Positions 31,696 through 40,506 are shown, counted from the stretch's first letter. The stretch is 64,000 nt of DNA from VRUE01 sp963737575 (GCA_963737575.1 CAVTTJ010000008.1:62001-126000), one strand, 5' to 3'. A program made the numbers and translations. Notes: generated from the letters alone by a model not told the origin.

Positions 31696-32874
31696 ATGGA
31701 CCTGAGCCTGTCTCCATCCGAGCAGGAGTTCCGCGACGAGGTCAGCACCTGGCTCGAAGAGAACCACCCCGGGCCCGAGCCCGACGGCGGCCTCGAGGAG
31801 GTCATGGAATTTCGCCGCGAGTGGCAGCGCAAGCTGCACGAAGCGGGCTGGGCCGGGATCTCCTGGCCGAAGGAGTTCGGCGGCCGCGGCGCGACCCTGA
31901 TCGAGCAGGCGATCTTCGTCGGCGAGGCCTCGCGCCTGGAAGCGCCGAGCCCCGCCAACGTTCTCGGACTTGCGATGGGAGGCCCGGTGGTGATCGCCCA
32001 TGGGACCGACGAGCAGAAGGCCCGCTACCTGGAGCCGATCCTGACCGGCGAGGAGATCTGGTGCCAGGGCTTCTCCGAGCCGGAGTCGGGCTCCGACCTC
32101 GCCTCGCTGAAGACGAAGGCGGTCAAGGACGGCGACGAATGGGTCGTGACCGGGCAGAAGGTCTGGACGACGTTCGCCCAGTACGCGAAGTGGTGCATGC
32201 TCGTCGCCCGAACCGACCCCGATGCCCCCAAGCACCAGGGCCTCACCTACTTCCTGATGGACATGGAGCAGGAGGGGGTCGAGGCCAAACCGCTGGTCCA
32301 GATCACCGGCGAGGGGGAGTTCAACGAGGTCTTCATGGAGGAGGCGCGGATCCCCGACGCCAACGTCGTCGGCGGCGTCGGCAACGGCTGGACGGTCGCG
32401 ATCACGACCCTGATGAACGAGCGCGCCGGGCTCGCCTTCGGCGCGATCGCCCAGATCGCCAACAATCTCAAACGGCTCGGGGCGCTCGCCGCCGAGACCC
32501 GGCACAACGGCGGCACCGCCGCCGATGACCCGGTTGTCAGGCAGCGGATCGCGCAGCTCCAGATCGAGGCCGAGACGATGCGCCTCAACGCCTACCGCGG
32601 CCTGACGAAGACGATGCAGTCCGGCACGCCGGGGCCTGAGGGCTCGCTCGGGAAGTGGCAGTGGGCCGACATCAACCAGAGGATCGCCGAGCTCGCACTC
32701 GACATCGAGGGTCCTTTCGGGCAGCTCACCCGCGGTGCCGAGCACGCCGTCGCCAACGGCGCCTGGCAGTACTCGTTCCTCCGCAGCCGCGCCAACTCGA
32801 TCGAGGGCGGCACGACCGACATCCTCAAGAACATCATCGCCGAGCGCGTTCTCGGCCTGCCGAGGCTGCGCTGA
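31696..32874 (+). CDS. Acyl-CoA dehydrogenase (first of a pair)
   Basis: 392 residues from ATG 31696 (MDLSLSPSEQEFRDEV). FAD-dependent ACAD fold: N-terminal helices, WAGISWPKEFGGRG, QGFSEPESGSDLASLKTKA, TGQKVWTTFAQYA, and C-terminal SIEGGTTDILKNIIAERVLG. This is the larger partner type of the heterodimeric actinobacterial ACADs used on steroid or branched acyl-CoA chains. The last helix has the ILKNIIAERVLGLPR ending of that group. The next ACAD starts one base after its stop, consistent with an alpha2beta2 complex. Confidence 0.9.
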   Translation: MDLSLSPSEQEFRDEVSTWLEENHPGPEPDGGLEEVMEFRREWQRKLHEAGWAGISWPKEFGGRGATLIEQAIFVGEASRLEAPSPANVLGLAMGGPVVIAHGTDEQKARYLEPILTGEEIWCQGFSEPESGSDLASLKTKAVKDGDEWVVTGQKVWTTFAQYAKWCMLVARTDPDAPKHQGLTYFLMDMEQEGVEAKPLVQITGEGEFNEVFMEEARIPDANVVGGVGNGWTVAITTLMNERAGLAFGAIAQIANNLKRLGALAAETRHNGGTAADDPVVRQRIAQLQIEAETMRLNAYRGLTKTMQSGTPGPEGSLGKWQWADINQRIAELALDIEGPFGQLTRGAEHAVANGAWQYSFLRSRANSIEGGTTDILKNIIAERVLGLPRLR

Positions 32875-32875
32875 G

Positions 32876-34000
32876 ATGTACTTCGACCTGACCGACGAGC
32901 AGCAGGCGATCAAGTCGACGGCGCGGGACCTCCTCGCTGCCCGCTACAGATCCGAGCGGATCCGCGAGCTGGCCGAGAGCGAGGACGGCTTCGAGCAGTC
33001 CGACTGGCAGGAGATGGCCGATCTCGGCTGGCCCGGCCTGGCGCTGCCCGAGGAGTGGGGCGGGCAGGGGCTCGGGATCGTCGACCTCGCGGTCCTGTTC
33101 GAGGAGATGGGCTACGCGCTGGCGCCCTCGCCGCTGCTCTCGACGACCCTTGTCGGGCTGGCGCTCGCCATCGGCGGCTCCGACGACCAGAGGGAGCGCT
33201 ACCTGCGGCCGCTCGCAAGCGGCGAGAAGCGGGGCGCGCCGGCGATCTGGGACGCCGGCTCGACCGCGACACCGGGCGCCTTCACGATGGACGCCAGGGC
33301 CGACGGCGACGATGTCGTCCTCGACGGCGAAAAGGTCCTGGTCCCCGACGCAGCGGCGGCCGACCTCCTGCTGATTGCCACCGATGACGGCCACCGCCAC
33401 ATCGTCGACCGCTCCGCGGACGGGGTCACCGTCAGCGCCGAACCGTCGATCGACCTGACCCGCCGTCTCTACACGGTCAAGCTCGACGGCGTCAGGGTCC
33501 CGGCGGCCGACACGCTTCCGGCCGAGGGGCGGGAGTACCAGCAGGTCTTCCTGCGGATCTGCGTCGCCCTCGCCGCAGAGTCGACCGGCGTCGCCCAGCG
33601 GACGATGGAGATGGCGGTCTCCTACGCCAAAGACCGCCAGCAGTTCGGGCGGCCGATCGGCGCCTACCAGGCGGTCTCCCACCGCTGCGCGCAGATGCTG
33701 CTCGAGACCGAGAATTCCCGCTCCGCCGTCTACGGCGCCGCCTGGGCCGCCGACTCCGACCCCGAGAGGCTGCCGCTCGCGGCCTCGATGGCGAAGGCCT
33801 ACTCCTCCGACACGGGCTGGCGCGTCCCCGACGCCTCGATCCAGGTCCACGGCGGGATCGGGTTCACCTGGGAGCACGACCTCCACTTCTTCCTCAAGCG
33901 CGGCAGGGCCAACGCGGCGATGTTCGGCACCGCGGCCTGGCATCGCGAGCAGGTCGCCGACATGACCCTGGCGGCCGCCGGCGAGCCGGTTCCCGCCTGA
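32876..34000 (+). CDS. Acyl-CoA dehydrogenase (second of a pair)
   Basis: 374 residues from ATG 32876, one base after the previous stop. It has MYFDLTDEQQAIKSTARDLL, LGWPGLALPEEWGGQG, a degenerate central region without the SEP.AGSD substrate motif, then YAKDRQQFGRPIGAYQAVSH and QVHGGIGFTWEHDLHFFLKR. The missing mid-domain signature and missing C-terminal catalytic Glu motif resemble the non-canonical subunit of FadE-type heterodimers. So the pair probably builds one functional acyl-CoA dehydrogenase. The substrate is not determined. Confidence 0.88.
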   Translation: MYFDLTDEQQAIKSTARDLLAARYRSERIRELAESEDGFEQSDWQEMADLGWPGLALPEEWGGQGLGIVDLAVLFEEMGYALAPSPLLSTTLVGLALAIGGSDDQRERYLRPLASGEKRGAPAIWDAGSTATPGAFTMDARADGDDVVLDGEKVLVPDAAAADLLLIATDDGHRHIVDRSADGVTVSAEPSIDLTRRLYTVKLDGVRVPAADTLPAEGREYQQVFLRICVALAAESTGVAQRTMEMAVSYAKDRQQFGRPIGAYQAVSHRCAQMLLETENSRSAVYGAAWAADSDPERLPLAASMAKAYSSDTGWRVPDASIQVHGGIGFTWEHDLHFFLKRGRANAAMFGTAAWHREQVADMTLAAAGEPVPA

Positions 34001-34010
34001 CCCCGCCGGC

Positions 34011-35045
34011 ATGAGCGCTCTGGACCGGATCTCGGTCGCTGCGATCGGTAACTCGGTCGCCGATCTCGAGGCCGAGGCGCAGCGGGCGGAGGCCGCCGGC
34101 GTCGAGTGCGTCTGGGCGCCGGAGCTGTTCCGCTCGGCGGTCACCCAGGCCGCCTATCTCGCGGCGCGGACCGAGACGATCGGGATCGCCACCGGGATCG
34201 TCTGGGCCTTCACCCGCAGCCCTTTCATCGTCGCGGTCAGCGCCCTCGACGTCGACGAGATGTCGGGCGGGCGGTTCCGGCTCGGGCTCGGGTCGGGCGT
34301 CAAACGCTTGAACGAGACCTGGCACAACGCCTCCTACGGGAAACCGGCGCCGCACCTGCGCGAGGCGATCGAGGCGACGCGGCTGATCATGCAGCAGGCC
34401 GGGAAGGGAGAGCCGATTCGCTACGAGGGCAGCTACTACGACATCGACATCAAGGGCTGGATCCGCCCCCACCCGGCGCCGCGCGAGTCGGTGCCGATCT
34501 ACACCGCCGGGGTCCAGGGCGGAATGTGCCGGATGGCCGGAGACGTCGCCGACGGCCTGATCGGCCACCCGATCCAGAGCCTGCGGTGGATCGACGAGGT
34601 GGTCGTCTCCTCCTTCGAGGAGGGCCTGAGGCGCAGCGACCGCGACCGCTCCGGCTTCGACTACCTGCCGACGGTCTGCTGCGCGATCGACGACGACGAG
34701 GCGAGGGCGATCGAGATGGCGCGGCGGACGATCTCCTTCTACGCGACGGTCAAGACCTACATGCCGCTCTGGGAGCTGCACGGATTCACCGACAACGCGG
34801 TCGAGGCGGGCCAAGCCTTCCGCCGCGGCGACCTCGCAGCCGTGCCGGCGGCGATCAGCGACGAGATGGTCGACACCTACTGCGCCGCCGGCCCGCTCGA
34901 CAAGGTGCGCGCCCGGGTCGAGGAAACCGCGGAGCGCGCCGACGGCCTGTTCCTGACGCCGCCGACCTACTTCATCTCCCCCGAGGAGCTGAGCGAATAC
35001 CAGAACCGCCTGATCGACGCCTTCGGCCCGGCAGCGCGAAAATGA
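34011..35045 (+). CDS. LLM-class flavin/F420-dependent oxidoreductase
   Basis: 344 residues from ATG 34011. A luciferase-like TIM barrel: AEAAGVECVWAPELF, RTETIGIATGIVWAF, GRFRLGLGSG, PIYTAGVQGGM and the end strand SPEELSEYQNRLIDAFGP. In Actinobacteria this family usually uses coenzyme F420 rather than FMN. The gene starts 10 nt after the ACAD pair, so it may reduce or oxidise an intermediate of the same acyl-CoA pathway. The cofactor and substrate are inferred from family and context. Confidence 0.85.
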   Translation: MSALDRISVAAIGNSVADLEAEAQRAEAAGVECVWAPELFRSAVTQAAYLAARTETIGIATGIVWAFTRSPFIVAVSALDVDEMSGGRFRLGLGSGVKRLNETWHNASYGKPAPHLREAIEATRLIMQQAGKGEPIRYEGSYYDIDIKGWIRPHPAPRESVPIYTAGVQGGMCRMAGDVADGLIGHPIQSLRWIDEVVVSSFEEGLRRSDRDRSGFDYLPTVCCAIDDDEARAIEMARRTISFYATVKTYMPLWELHGFTDNAVEAGQAFRRGDLAAVPAAISDEMVDTYCAAGPLDKVRARVEETAERADGLFLTPPTYFISPEELSEYQNRLIDAFGPAARK

Positions 35046-35046
35046 G

Positions 35047-35328
35047 ATGAGCGGGGCGGGGGAGACCCGCGAAGACGAGGTCCTGCGCCTGGTGCGGGCG
35101 ATACCGGAGGGGTTGGTCGCCACCTACGGCGACGTCTCACCCGGAGCGCCCCGCTATGCCGGGACGGTGCTGTTCGGAGCCGACGAGCCCGACCTGCCGT
35201 GGTGGCGGGTGGTGCGGGCGGACGGGACGCTCGCCAAGGGCGCTCGCCAGCGCCGCCTCCTGCTCGCCGAGGGAGTCCCGTTCCGCGGCGATCGCGTCGA
35301 CATGGGCCGAGCCCGGGTCGCGGCCTAG
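35047..35328 (+). CDS. Alkyltransferase-like (MGMT-family) DNA-binding protein lacking the catalytic Cys
   Basis: 93 residues from ATG 35047. It resembles the C-terminal domain of O6-methylguanine methyltransferase: LRLVRAIPEGLVATYGDVS, then LPWWRVVRADGTLA where MGMT has PCHRV. The alkyl-acceptor Cys is replaced by Trp, the hallmark of alkyltransferase-like proteins that flag O6-alkylguanine for nucleotide excision repair. It overlaps the end of the minus-strand gene by 4 nt (CTAG). It may be cotranscribed with the LLM gene. Confidence 0.85.
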   Translation: MSGAGETREDEVLRLVRAIPEGLVATYGDVSPGAPRYAGTVLFGADEPDLPWWRVVRADGTLAKGARQRRLLLAEGVPFRGDRVDMGRARVAA

Positions 35329-35798
35329 GGCCAGACCCGCTCGCGACCGCCGGCTGCGGGGACGGCGACGCAGAACTCGGGAGCCGGGCCGAGGACGAGC
35401 TCCCGGCGCCAGATCGTCGTCTCCGGCAGGTCGGCGAGAAAGGTCTGGGTCGGGATCAGCGGCGGCTTGTCGTGCCATTCGGCTCCGTCGGGAATCGCCG
35501 CCGGACCGCGCACGAGCAGGTAGATGCCGCCCCAGCCGGCGGCCGCGTCCGCCGCTGCCCGGTCGTGGGCGGGGCGTCGCACCGGGTCGACCGCGGCCTC
35601 GTTCAACTGGCCCAGAGACGCCCAGTCGTCGACCAGGTACCAGTCCTCGTAGCCGGGCTCGGGATCGAAAGGTAGCTCCGCAACCCGAAAGCTCGCCGAG
35701 GGGCTCTCGAGCTCGGAGTGGAATCCGCGCTGCGCCTCCTCGTACTCGTCGCGCTCCACCTCCGGGCCCGGCCGGTGCCAGAAGAGGTAGGCGAGCAT
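35325..35798 (-). CDS. Hypothetical protein
   Basis: 157 residues from ATG 35798. MLAYLFWHRPGPEVERDEYE, then FRVAELPFDPEPGYEDWYLV, GWGGIYLLVRGPAAIPDG and TTIWRRELVLGPAPEFCV give a ferredoxin-like or dimeric alpha-beta barrel pattern, but I do not recognise a family with certainty. It appears cytosolic. The gene is 9 nt downstream of a small minus-strand gene and probably shares its transcript. Its stop overlaps that of the ATL gene. Confidence 0.75.
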   Translation of the reverse strand: MLAYLFWHRPGPEVERDEYEEAQRGFHSELESPSASFRVAELPFDPEPGYEDWYLVDDWASLGQLNEAAVDPVRRPAHDRAAADAAAGWGGIYLLVRGPAAIPDGAEWHDKPPLIPTQTFLADLPETTIWRRELVLGPAPEFCVAVPAAGGRERVWP

Positions 35799-35807
35799 CC
35801 CGGCCGC

Positions 35808-36014
35808 CTACTCGTCGCGCCGGGTGATCCGGAAGATCGAGACGACCTCGGCCTGCTTGGCCTCGGGGTGGACGACGTAGGCGCTGGGCCCGCCCCCGAA
35901 CCATCCGGCGTTTTCGTTGTCGCCGACGAAGATCCCGGGGTGGTGTTTTCCATCACCGTCCTCGACCCAGACCGTGTCGCCCTCCTTGAACCCGTGCGGC
36001 GCGTCTTCGCTCAT
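35808..36014 (-). CDS. Small hypothetical protein
   Basis: 68 residues from ATG 36014. It is acidic and Gly-rich with a Trp/His pattern (TVWVEDGDGKHHPGIFVGD, AYVVHPEAKQAEVVSIFRIT) that looks like a small SH3-like beta barrel. No signal or metal motif. It is upstream of, and almost contiguous with, the 157-aa gene on the same strand. Confidence 0.7.
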   Translation of the reverse strand: MSEDAPHGFKEGDTVWVEDGDGKHHPGIFVGDNENAGWFGGGPSAYVVHPEAKQAEVVSIFRITRRDE

Positions 36015-36094
36015 CTCACGGACAGCCTAGCCGCAGTCGCGGGACGGCCGGCCCCTCCGCGAGAGGCGGAGGGGACCGGTCGGTGTGCCCGTCC

Positions 36095-36619
36095 CTAGGG
36101 GCAGATGACGATCAGGTGGAAATCGGCGTCTTCGGGGGCGCCTTTGTCGTCCTTGGTGCGGACTTCGATCGCACCGGCATTGGCCGGCGAGGTGTTGGTC
36201 TGGGCGTAGCCGGAGCCCGGGACGGTCGTGCCGGCGTTGTTGCGGCCGGCGACGTCGGCGCACCCGGTCACGTTCTGCGGCATCTGGACGATCACCGCGC
36301 CGCCGCCCTCGGCCGCCGTGATGCCGGCGTCGCTCGCCCTTGCGAGGGCGGCGTTGCCGGGGCCGCTCGGATTGTTCACCACCGCCCAGTAGGTGTGCGT
36401 GGAGCGCGCAGCCGACGGAACGACCCCGAGCTTGGCGGTGTTGATCTGGAAGCCCGTCAGGGTCTTCTTCTTCAGCTTGCCGCCGCCGATCGTCTGCTTC
36501 ATGATCGCGCCGCCGTTGATGTGCTGGGCGGCGTAGGCGGTGCCCCCCAACGCGACCGCCAGCGCGATCAGCGCCACGATCATCGCCGGTGACGGGCGTT
36601 TCCTCATCAGCCTCCTCAT
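36095..36619 (-). CDS. Secreted decapeptide-repeat family protein
   Basis: 174 residues from ATG 36619, chosen because AAGGAG lies 6 nt upstream; the longer start is poor. RPSPAMIVALIALAVALGGT is the signal/anchor helix, followed by a shortened repeat zone (GGGKLKKKTL, GFQINTAKLG). A C-terminal domain includes VIVQMPQNVTGCADVAG and LIVICP with two cysteines. It is the most divergent of the five family members in the window. It is probably exported and of unknown function. Confidence 0.8.
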   Translation of the reverse strand: MRRLMRKRPSPAMIVALIALAVALGGTAYAAQHINGGAIMKQTIGGGKLKKKTLTGFQINTAKLGVVPSAARSTHTYWAVVNNPSGPGNAALARASDAGITAAEGGGAVIVQMPQNVTGCADVAGRNNAGTTVPGSGYAQTNTSPANAGAIEVRTKDDKGAPEDADFHLIVICP

Positions 36620-36753
36620 CGCTGCTCCTTTCGGCCGCAGGGGGCGTGTACTCACCTACCCCCGCGCGCGCCGGCCTAACCCCGGCCGTCTCGTCAGTAG
36701 TTGAAATTAGGTAACAGCTTCGACGCCCAGGAGTAGCGGTCCTGCCCCGCGGA

Positions 36754-37416
36754 CTAATCCGGCAGCGCCTCCGCCCAGCGCTGGAAGCCATCGACGTCGG
36801 TGATCTCGGGACCGTGGCCGGGGAGGATCAGGCTCGGCTCGAGCGCGGCGAGCCTGCGGATCGATCGCCGGTTCTCGGCCGGGTCCGGGGTCAGGTTGCC
36901 GGGCGGCTGGGCGAGCTTCGTCCGCAGCGATAGAAAGGTGATGTTGCGGACCACGTCGCCGCAGATCGCGACCCGGTCGGGGTCGCGGAAGAAGATCACC
37001 TCGCCCGGGGAGTGGCCCGGCGCGTGGACGACTCGGAAGCCGGCGATCTCGTCGCCCTCGTTCAGCAGCCTGTCGACCTTGTGCGGCGGCCCAGCCCAGA
37101 GGCGGGCATAGAGCCTCGCCTGCAGCCCGTTGGTGGCCGCGACCGGGCGTCGTCCCTCCATCACGTCGACGTCGGCGGGGTGGCAGGCCAGGGGAATGCC
37201 GCGGGCCTCGCAGATCGCGTCGGCGCAGCCCTGGTGGTCGGCGTGGACGTGGGTCAGGGCGAGCATCGAGATCTCGCGCCGGTCGATCCGCTTGAAGATC
37301 CGGCGCCGGTCCCAGGTGCGGCCGGCGTCGATCAGGACGTCGCCGGCGAGGTAGACGTTGATCAGCGGCCGCGGCGACTCGTCGAGTCGCCAGACGCCGC
37401 GAGCGACGCTCTTCAT
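36754..37416 (-). CDS. MBL-fold metallo-hydrolase
   Basis: 220 residues from ATG 37416, ATGA overlap with the 82-aa gene upstream. Metallo-beta-lactamase motifs: LTHVHADHQGC (HxHxDH), HAPGHSPGEVIFF (third His), AICGDVV (bridging Asp) and LPGHGPEI (final His), all present for a two-zinc site. No signal peptide. The family hydrolyses thioesters, lactones or phosphodiesters; the substrate is unknown. It is the third gene of a tight minus-strand run with a cell-surface protein. Confidence 0.9.
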   Translation of the reverse strand: MKSVARGVWRLDESPRPLINVYLAGDVLIDAGRTWDRRRIFKRIDRREISMLALTHVHADHQGCADAICEARGIPLACHPADVDVMEGRRPVAATNGLQARLYARLWAGPPHKVDRLLNEGDEIAGFRVVHAPGHSPGEVIFFRDPDRVAICGDVVRNITFLSLRTKLAQPPGNLTPDPAENRRSIRRLAALEPSLILPGHGPEITDVDGFQRWAEALPD

Positions 37417-37664
37417 CAGTGGCCGATGCCGAGCGTCCCGCGCGGGTCGCCGCTGTGCTCGGCGAGGTCTTCGAGTGCGGCGATCTTCCGTTCGCCTTCG
37501 GCCCGGGCAGGGTGACCGGCGGGAAGCGGCTCGATCAACCGCCGGATCCGGTTGCGGACCTGGAGGGCGAAGTGGGGGGTCGACGCGCCGGCCAGGGCGC
37601 GGATGTCCTCCGGCGTGATCTCGCGGTCCTGCCCCAGGAGATCCGGGTTCTCGGCCTCGCTCAT
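37416..37664 (-). CDS. Small hypothetical protein
   Basis: 82 residues from ATG 37664, coupled on both sides by ATGA overlaps. It is helical with DREITPEDIRALAGASTPHF, ALQVRNRIRRLIEPLPAGHP and a C-terminal SGDPRGTLGIGH. No known domain recognised. The tight overlap with the CWB2-like and MBL genes suggests that the three are expressed together. Confidence 0.75.
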   Translation of the reverse strand: MSEAENPDLLGQDREITPEDIRALAGASTPHFALQVRNRIRRLIEPLPAGHPARAEGERKIAALEDLAEHSGDPRGTLGIGH

Positions 37665-39079
37665 TGCTTGCTTCCGATCTTCGCCAGTTCGGCCAGCTCG
37701 TCGATTTCCGCCTGTTGAGTCACGTCGATCGCGTCCTCGTCTCCGATCAGCCAGACATGGTTGTAGAAGGCGCGGGTCGGGTCGGTGCTGTACCCCGGCT
37801 TGACGTCGAGCAGGTATTCCCGCAGCGCCGCCGGAAGCGTACCGGCGCTGTCAGTGAGGAGCAGCGGCCCCCAGGTGCCCGAGGCAGAGAGCGGCGCCGC
37901 GGCGACCGCGTCGAGCGGCGAGTCCGAGCGGGCGACGACGAAGCCGTGGCCGGGGTCGTTGACGTTCCAGCCGAAGCCGCCGTCGAAGTAGCGGGCGAAC
38001 GCGATCGCGTTGGTGACCGGGGTCTCCCCCGAGACCCGCCGGACGTTCCTGTCGATTGCGGCGATCTGGCGGACGACATTCGAGGAGATCGCCGAGGAGG
38101 GGCCGAAGACGTAGACCGGGACTTCGGGGTGGCGCTTCAGGGCCCGGACCGTCGGCGCCGGTAGCGATTCGGCGCCCGAGTAGAGGACGGGGTCCCCCGA
38201 GCGGGCCGCCCAGGCGGCGGCCGGCATCGCGAACTCCGGCTTCGCCGCGGGGACGACGACGACGTGCCGGGGCGGGCCGCCGAAGAGCTTGTCGCGCAAC
38301 TGCGCGATCCTCGCCGCAGCGGCCGCGCCGGTCCCGTGGACCCGGGTCGTCTGCAGGCCGTGCGGCGCCTGCGCTTCGCCGATCACGAACGCCTGGGCAC
38401 CGTGGGCGGCGGCCGATCCCGCCGGGTTCAGCGTCTGGACCGCGGTCTCGGTGACTTCGGGTACCTCGTCGGCAGCGGAGATCAGGAGCGGAGCTTTGAT
38501 CGGTTCCGCCATCAGGACCGTCGCCGCGATCGCGCTCTGCCAGTCGCCTTCATCGACGAGGACTACCGCTTCGGGGCGCTGTTCGGGGGTCTGCGAGGGA
38601 TAGACGGCGAGCGCGACCGCCGCCGCGTTCGACGCCGGGTCGGGCCCGCCGACCCTGGTCGTGTTGTTGGTCGCGAATTCGGGATAGCCGAGCGCTTCGG
38701 GCGATTCCGTCTGGGCCGGTTCGGAGGGGGCAGTGGTCTCTTCCTTGGTGCTCGTCGTCCTCCCGCCGCTCGGCGCGGCGCCGGGGATCGAGTTGCCTTC
38801 GTTGCCGCCGCCGAGAATCGCGGCGACGATGAAGACGACGGCGACGAGGACGAGCGCGGCGATCAGTTTGACCGCCGCCGGCACCGAGCGCCGAGCGCGC
38901 TGCGGCGGCGACGGGGGAGGCTGAGGAGGCGCGGGATCGGGCGGTTTCGGGCTCTGGGCCGGTTTCGCATCCCTCGGCGGTTTCGGGTCCTCCGCCGGTT
39001 TCGGGTCCCGCCCGGGTGACCCCACCGGCAGCGGGACATCGGCGTTGATCGGCTGGTTCCTGCGTGCCACGAAGCGCAA
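37661..39079 (-). CDS. Membrane-anchored CWB2-like cell-wall-binding protein
   Basis: 472 residues from TTG 39079 (GTG at 39070 is an alternative). A long cytosolic Pro-rich segment precedes one transmembrane helix (~residues 70-91, AVKLIAALVLVAVVFIVAAI), then a Ser/Thr/Glu linker. The extracellular part (~130-465) carries putative cell-wall-binding repeat 2 modules: RVGGPDPASNAAAVALAVYP, VVLVDEGDWQSAIAATVLMA, PLLISAADEVPEVTETAVQT, then VYVFGPSSAISSNVVRQIAA. Such modules bind anionic wall polymers. The Glu codons favour GAA, as in other exported genes here. Confidence 0.85.
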   Translation of the reverse strand: MRFVARRNQPINADVPLPVGSPGRDPKPAEDPKPPRDAKPAQSPKPPDPAPPQPPPSPPQRARRSVPAAVKLIAALVLVAVVFIVAAILGGGNEGNSIPGAAPSGGRTTSTKEETTAPSEPAQTESPEALGYPEFATNNTTRVGGPDPASNAAAVALAVYPSQTPEQRPEAVVLVDEGDWQSAIAATVLMAEPIKAPLLISAADEVPEVTETAVQTLNPAGSAAAHGAQAFVIGEAQAPHGLQTTRVHGTGAAAAARIAQLRDKLFGGPPRHVVVVPAAKPEFAMPAAAWAARSGDPVLYSGAESLPAPTVRALKRHPEVPVYVFGPSSAISSNVVRQIAAIDRNVRRVSGETPVTNAIAFARYFDGGFGWNVNDPGHGFVVARSDSPLDAVAAAPLSASGTWGPLLLTDSAGTLPAALREYLLDVKPGYSTDPTRAFYNHVWLIGDEDAIDVTQQAEIDELAELAKIGSKQ

Positions 39080-39099
39080 CCTAGAGCAACCCAGAGCGC

Positions 39100-39138
39100 G
39101 ATCGCCATTTCAGGCCCACAGTGCCCTGAATGACGATC
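39100..39138. repeat. Dispersed hairpin repeat, copy 3
   Basis: GATCGCCATTTCAGG pairs with CCTGAATGACGATC around a short loop, with two mismatches. It lies upstream of the CWB2-like gene start and before the acyl-CoA dehydrogenase control region. Confidence 0.7.
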
Positions 39139-39162
39139 CCGCCCGGGCCGGGCCCGAAACTG

Positions 39163-39210
39163 GCTGGTCAGTCAGCTAACCTTCCTGGAGCCATTGACTG
39201 ACCAGTCAAT
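39163..39210. promoter_or_regulatory. Tandem palindromic operators before an acyl-CoA dehydrogenase
   Basis: ATTGACTGACCAGTCAAT (39193-39210) is an 18-bp palindrome with a 2-nt centre. A second site GCTGGTCAGTCAGC (39163-39176) shares the core CTGACTGACCAG in reverse. Two TetR-like operators 30 bp apart, ending 30 bp before the ATG, suggest repression lifted by an acyl-CoA. Confidence 0.6.
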
Positions 39211-39240
39211 CAACGACTGCCGCCGACCACGAGGAGACCG

Positions 39241-40506
39241 ATGAATTTCGAACTTAGCGATGAGCACCTGGAGTTCAGGGACCGTTGCCGGGGGTTCGCC
39301 CGCGACGTGATCCGGCCGGCGGCTCGCAAGCACGATGAAGAGGAGAGCATCCCCTGGGAGGTGATCCGCGAGGCCCGCAAGCAGGGCTTCGGGACGCTCG
39401 AGTCGATTCAGCGCTCAGCGTCCGACGGCGAGGGCCAGATGCAGGTGATCTCAGCCGAAGAGTTCCACTGGGGCTGCGCCGGGACCGCCCTCGCGATCTC
39501 CGGCTCCGGGCTCGCCGCGGCCGGGGTCGCCTCGTCCGGGACGCCCGAGCAGATCGCCCGCTGGGTGCCGGAGTGCTTCGGCAGCGCCGAGGAGATCAAG
39601 CTCGGCGCCTACGCGGTGACCGAGCCGCAGGCCGGCTCCGACGTCAAGAGCCTGAAGACGACCGCGCGCCGCGACGGCGACGAGTGGGTCCTGAACGGGA
39701 CCAAGGTCTTCATCACCAACGGCGGCATCGCCGACGTCCACGTCGTCGTCGCCACAGTCGACCCCGCGCTCGGCACCAGGGGCCAGGCCTCCTTCGTCGT
39801 CGTCAAGGGCACGCCCGGCCTGAGCCAGGGCAAGAAGGAGTCGAAGCTCGGGATTCGGGCCTCGCACACCGCCGAGGTCGTGCTCGAGGACTGTCGGGTC
39901 CCCGGCGATTGCCTGCTCGGCGGCGACGAGAAGCTCGAGAAGAAGCTCCAGCGTGGCCGCGAAGGCAAGAAATCGCGGGGCGCCGACGCTCTCGCCACCT
40001 TCGAGGTGACGCGGCCGCTGGTCGGCGCCTCGGCACTGGGTATCGCCCAGGCCGCCTACGAGTGGACTCTGGAGTACCTCGACGGGCGCAGCGAAGGGGG
40101 AATACCGCTGCTGCAGGCGCAGCGGGTCCAGCAGACGCTCGCCGATGTCGCGACCGAGATCGAAGCGGCCCGGCTGCTGGTCCAGCGCGCCGCCTGGATG
40201 GGGCGCAACGGGATCCCGATGCGCGGCGGCCAGGGCTCGATGTCGAAGCTCAAGGGCGGCGACGTCGCGATGTGGGCGACGACGACGCTGATGGATCTCG
40301 TCGGTCCCGATGCCTGGAGCACCGAGTACCCGCTCGAGAAGTTCTTCCGCGACGCGAAGATCTACCAGCTGTTCGAGGGGACGGCGGAGATCCAGCGGAT
40401 GGTGATCTCCCGGATGCAGGCGTCCGAATACGCCGAGCGCCTCGGCTACGGCGCCGAAATCGCCGCCGCCGCGATCGCCGAGGAACCTGAGCCGGTCGCC
40501 GCCTAG
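39241..40506 (+). CDS. Acyl-CoA dehydrogenase
   Basis: 421 residues from ATG 39241, GAGGAG upstream. A full ACAD: MNFELSDEHLEFRDRCRGFA, YAVTEPQAGSDVKSLKTTA, NGTKVFITNGGIADVHVVV, and the C-terminal catalytic Glu motif YQLFEGTAEIQRMVI. A Lys-rich insertion (EKLEKKLQRGREGKKSRG, ~residues 230-247) precedes the last helical domain. It catalyses FAD-dependent alpha-beta dehydrogenation of acyl-CoA. Control by tandem palindromes fits fatty-acid-responsive regulation. The downstream neighbour is a peptidase and unrelated. Confidence 0.93.
   Translation: MNFELSDEHLEFRDRCRGFARDVIRPAARKHDEEESIPWEVIREARKQGFGTLESIQRSASDGEGQMQVISAEEFHWGCAGTALAISGSGLAAAGVASSGTPEQIARWVPECFGSAEEIKLGAYAVTEPQAGSDVKSLKTTARRDGDEWVLNGTKVFITNGGIADVHVVVATVDPALGTRGQASFVVVKGTPGLSQGKKESKLGIRASHTAEVVLEDCRVPGDCLLGGDEKLEKKLQRGREGKKSRGADALATFEVTRPLVGASALGIAQAAYEWTLEYLDGRSEGGIPLLQAQRVQQTLADVATEIEAARLLVQRAAWMGRNGIPMRGGQGSMSKLKGGDVAMWATTTLMDLVGPDAWSTEYPLEKFFRDAKIYQLFEGTAEIQRMVISRMQASEYAERLGYGAEIAAAAIAEEPEPVAA

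Noticed and set aside
30829..32913. 694-residue minus-strand open frame
   Set aside because: Antisense of the HD and acyl-CoA dehydrogenase genes, which have clear family motifs on plus.
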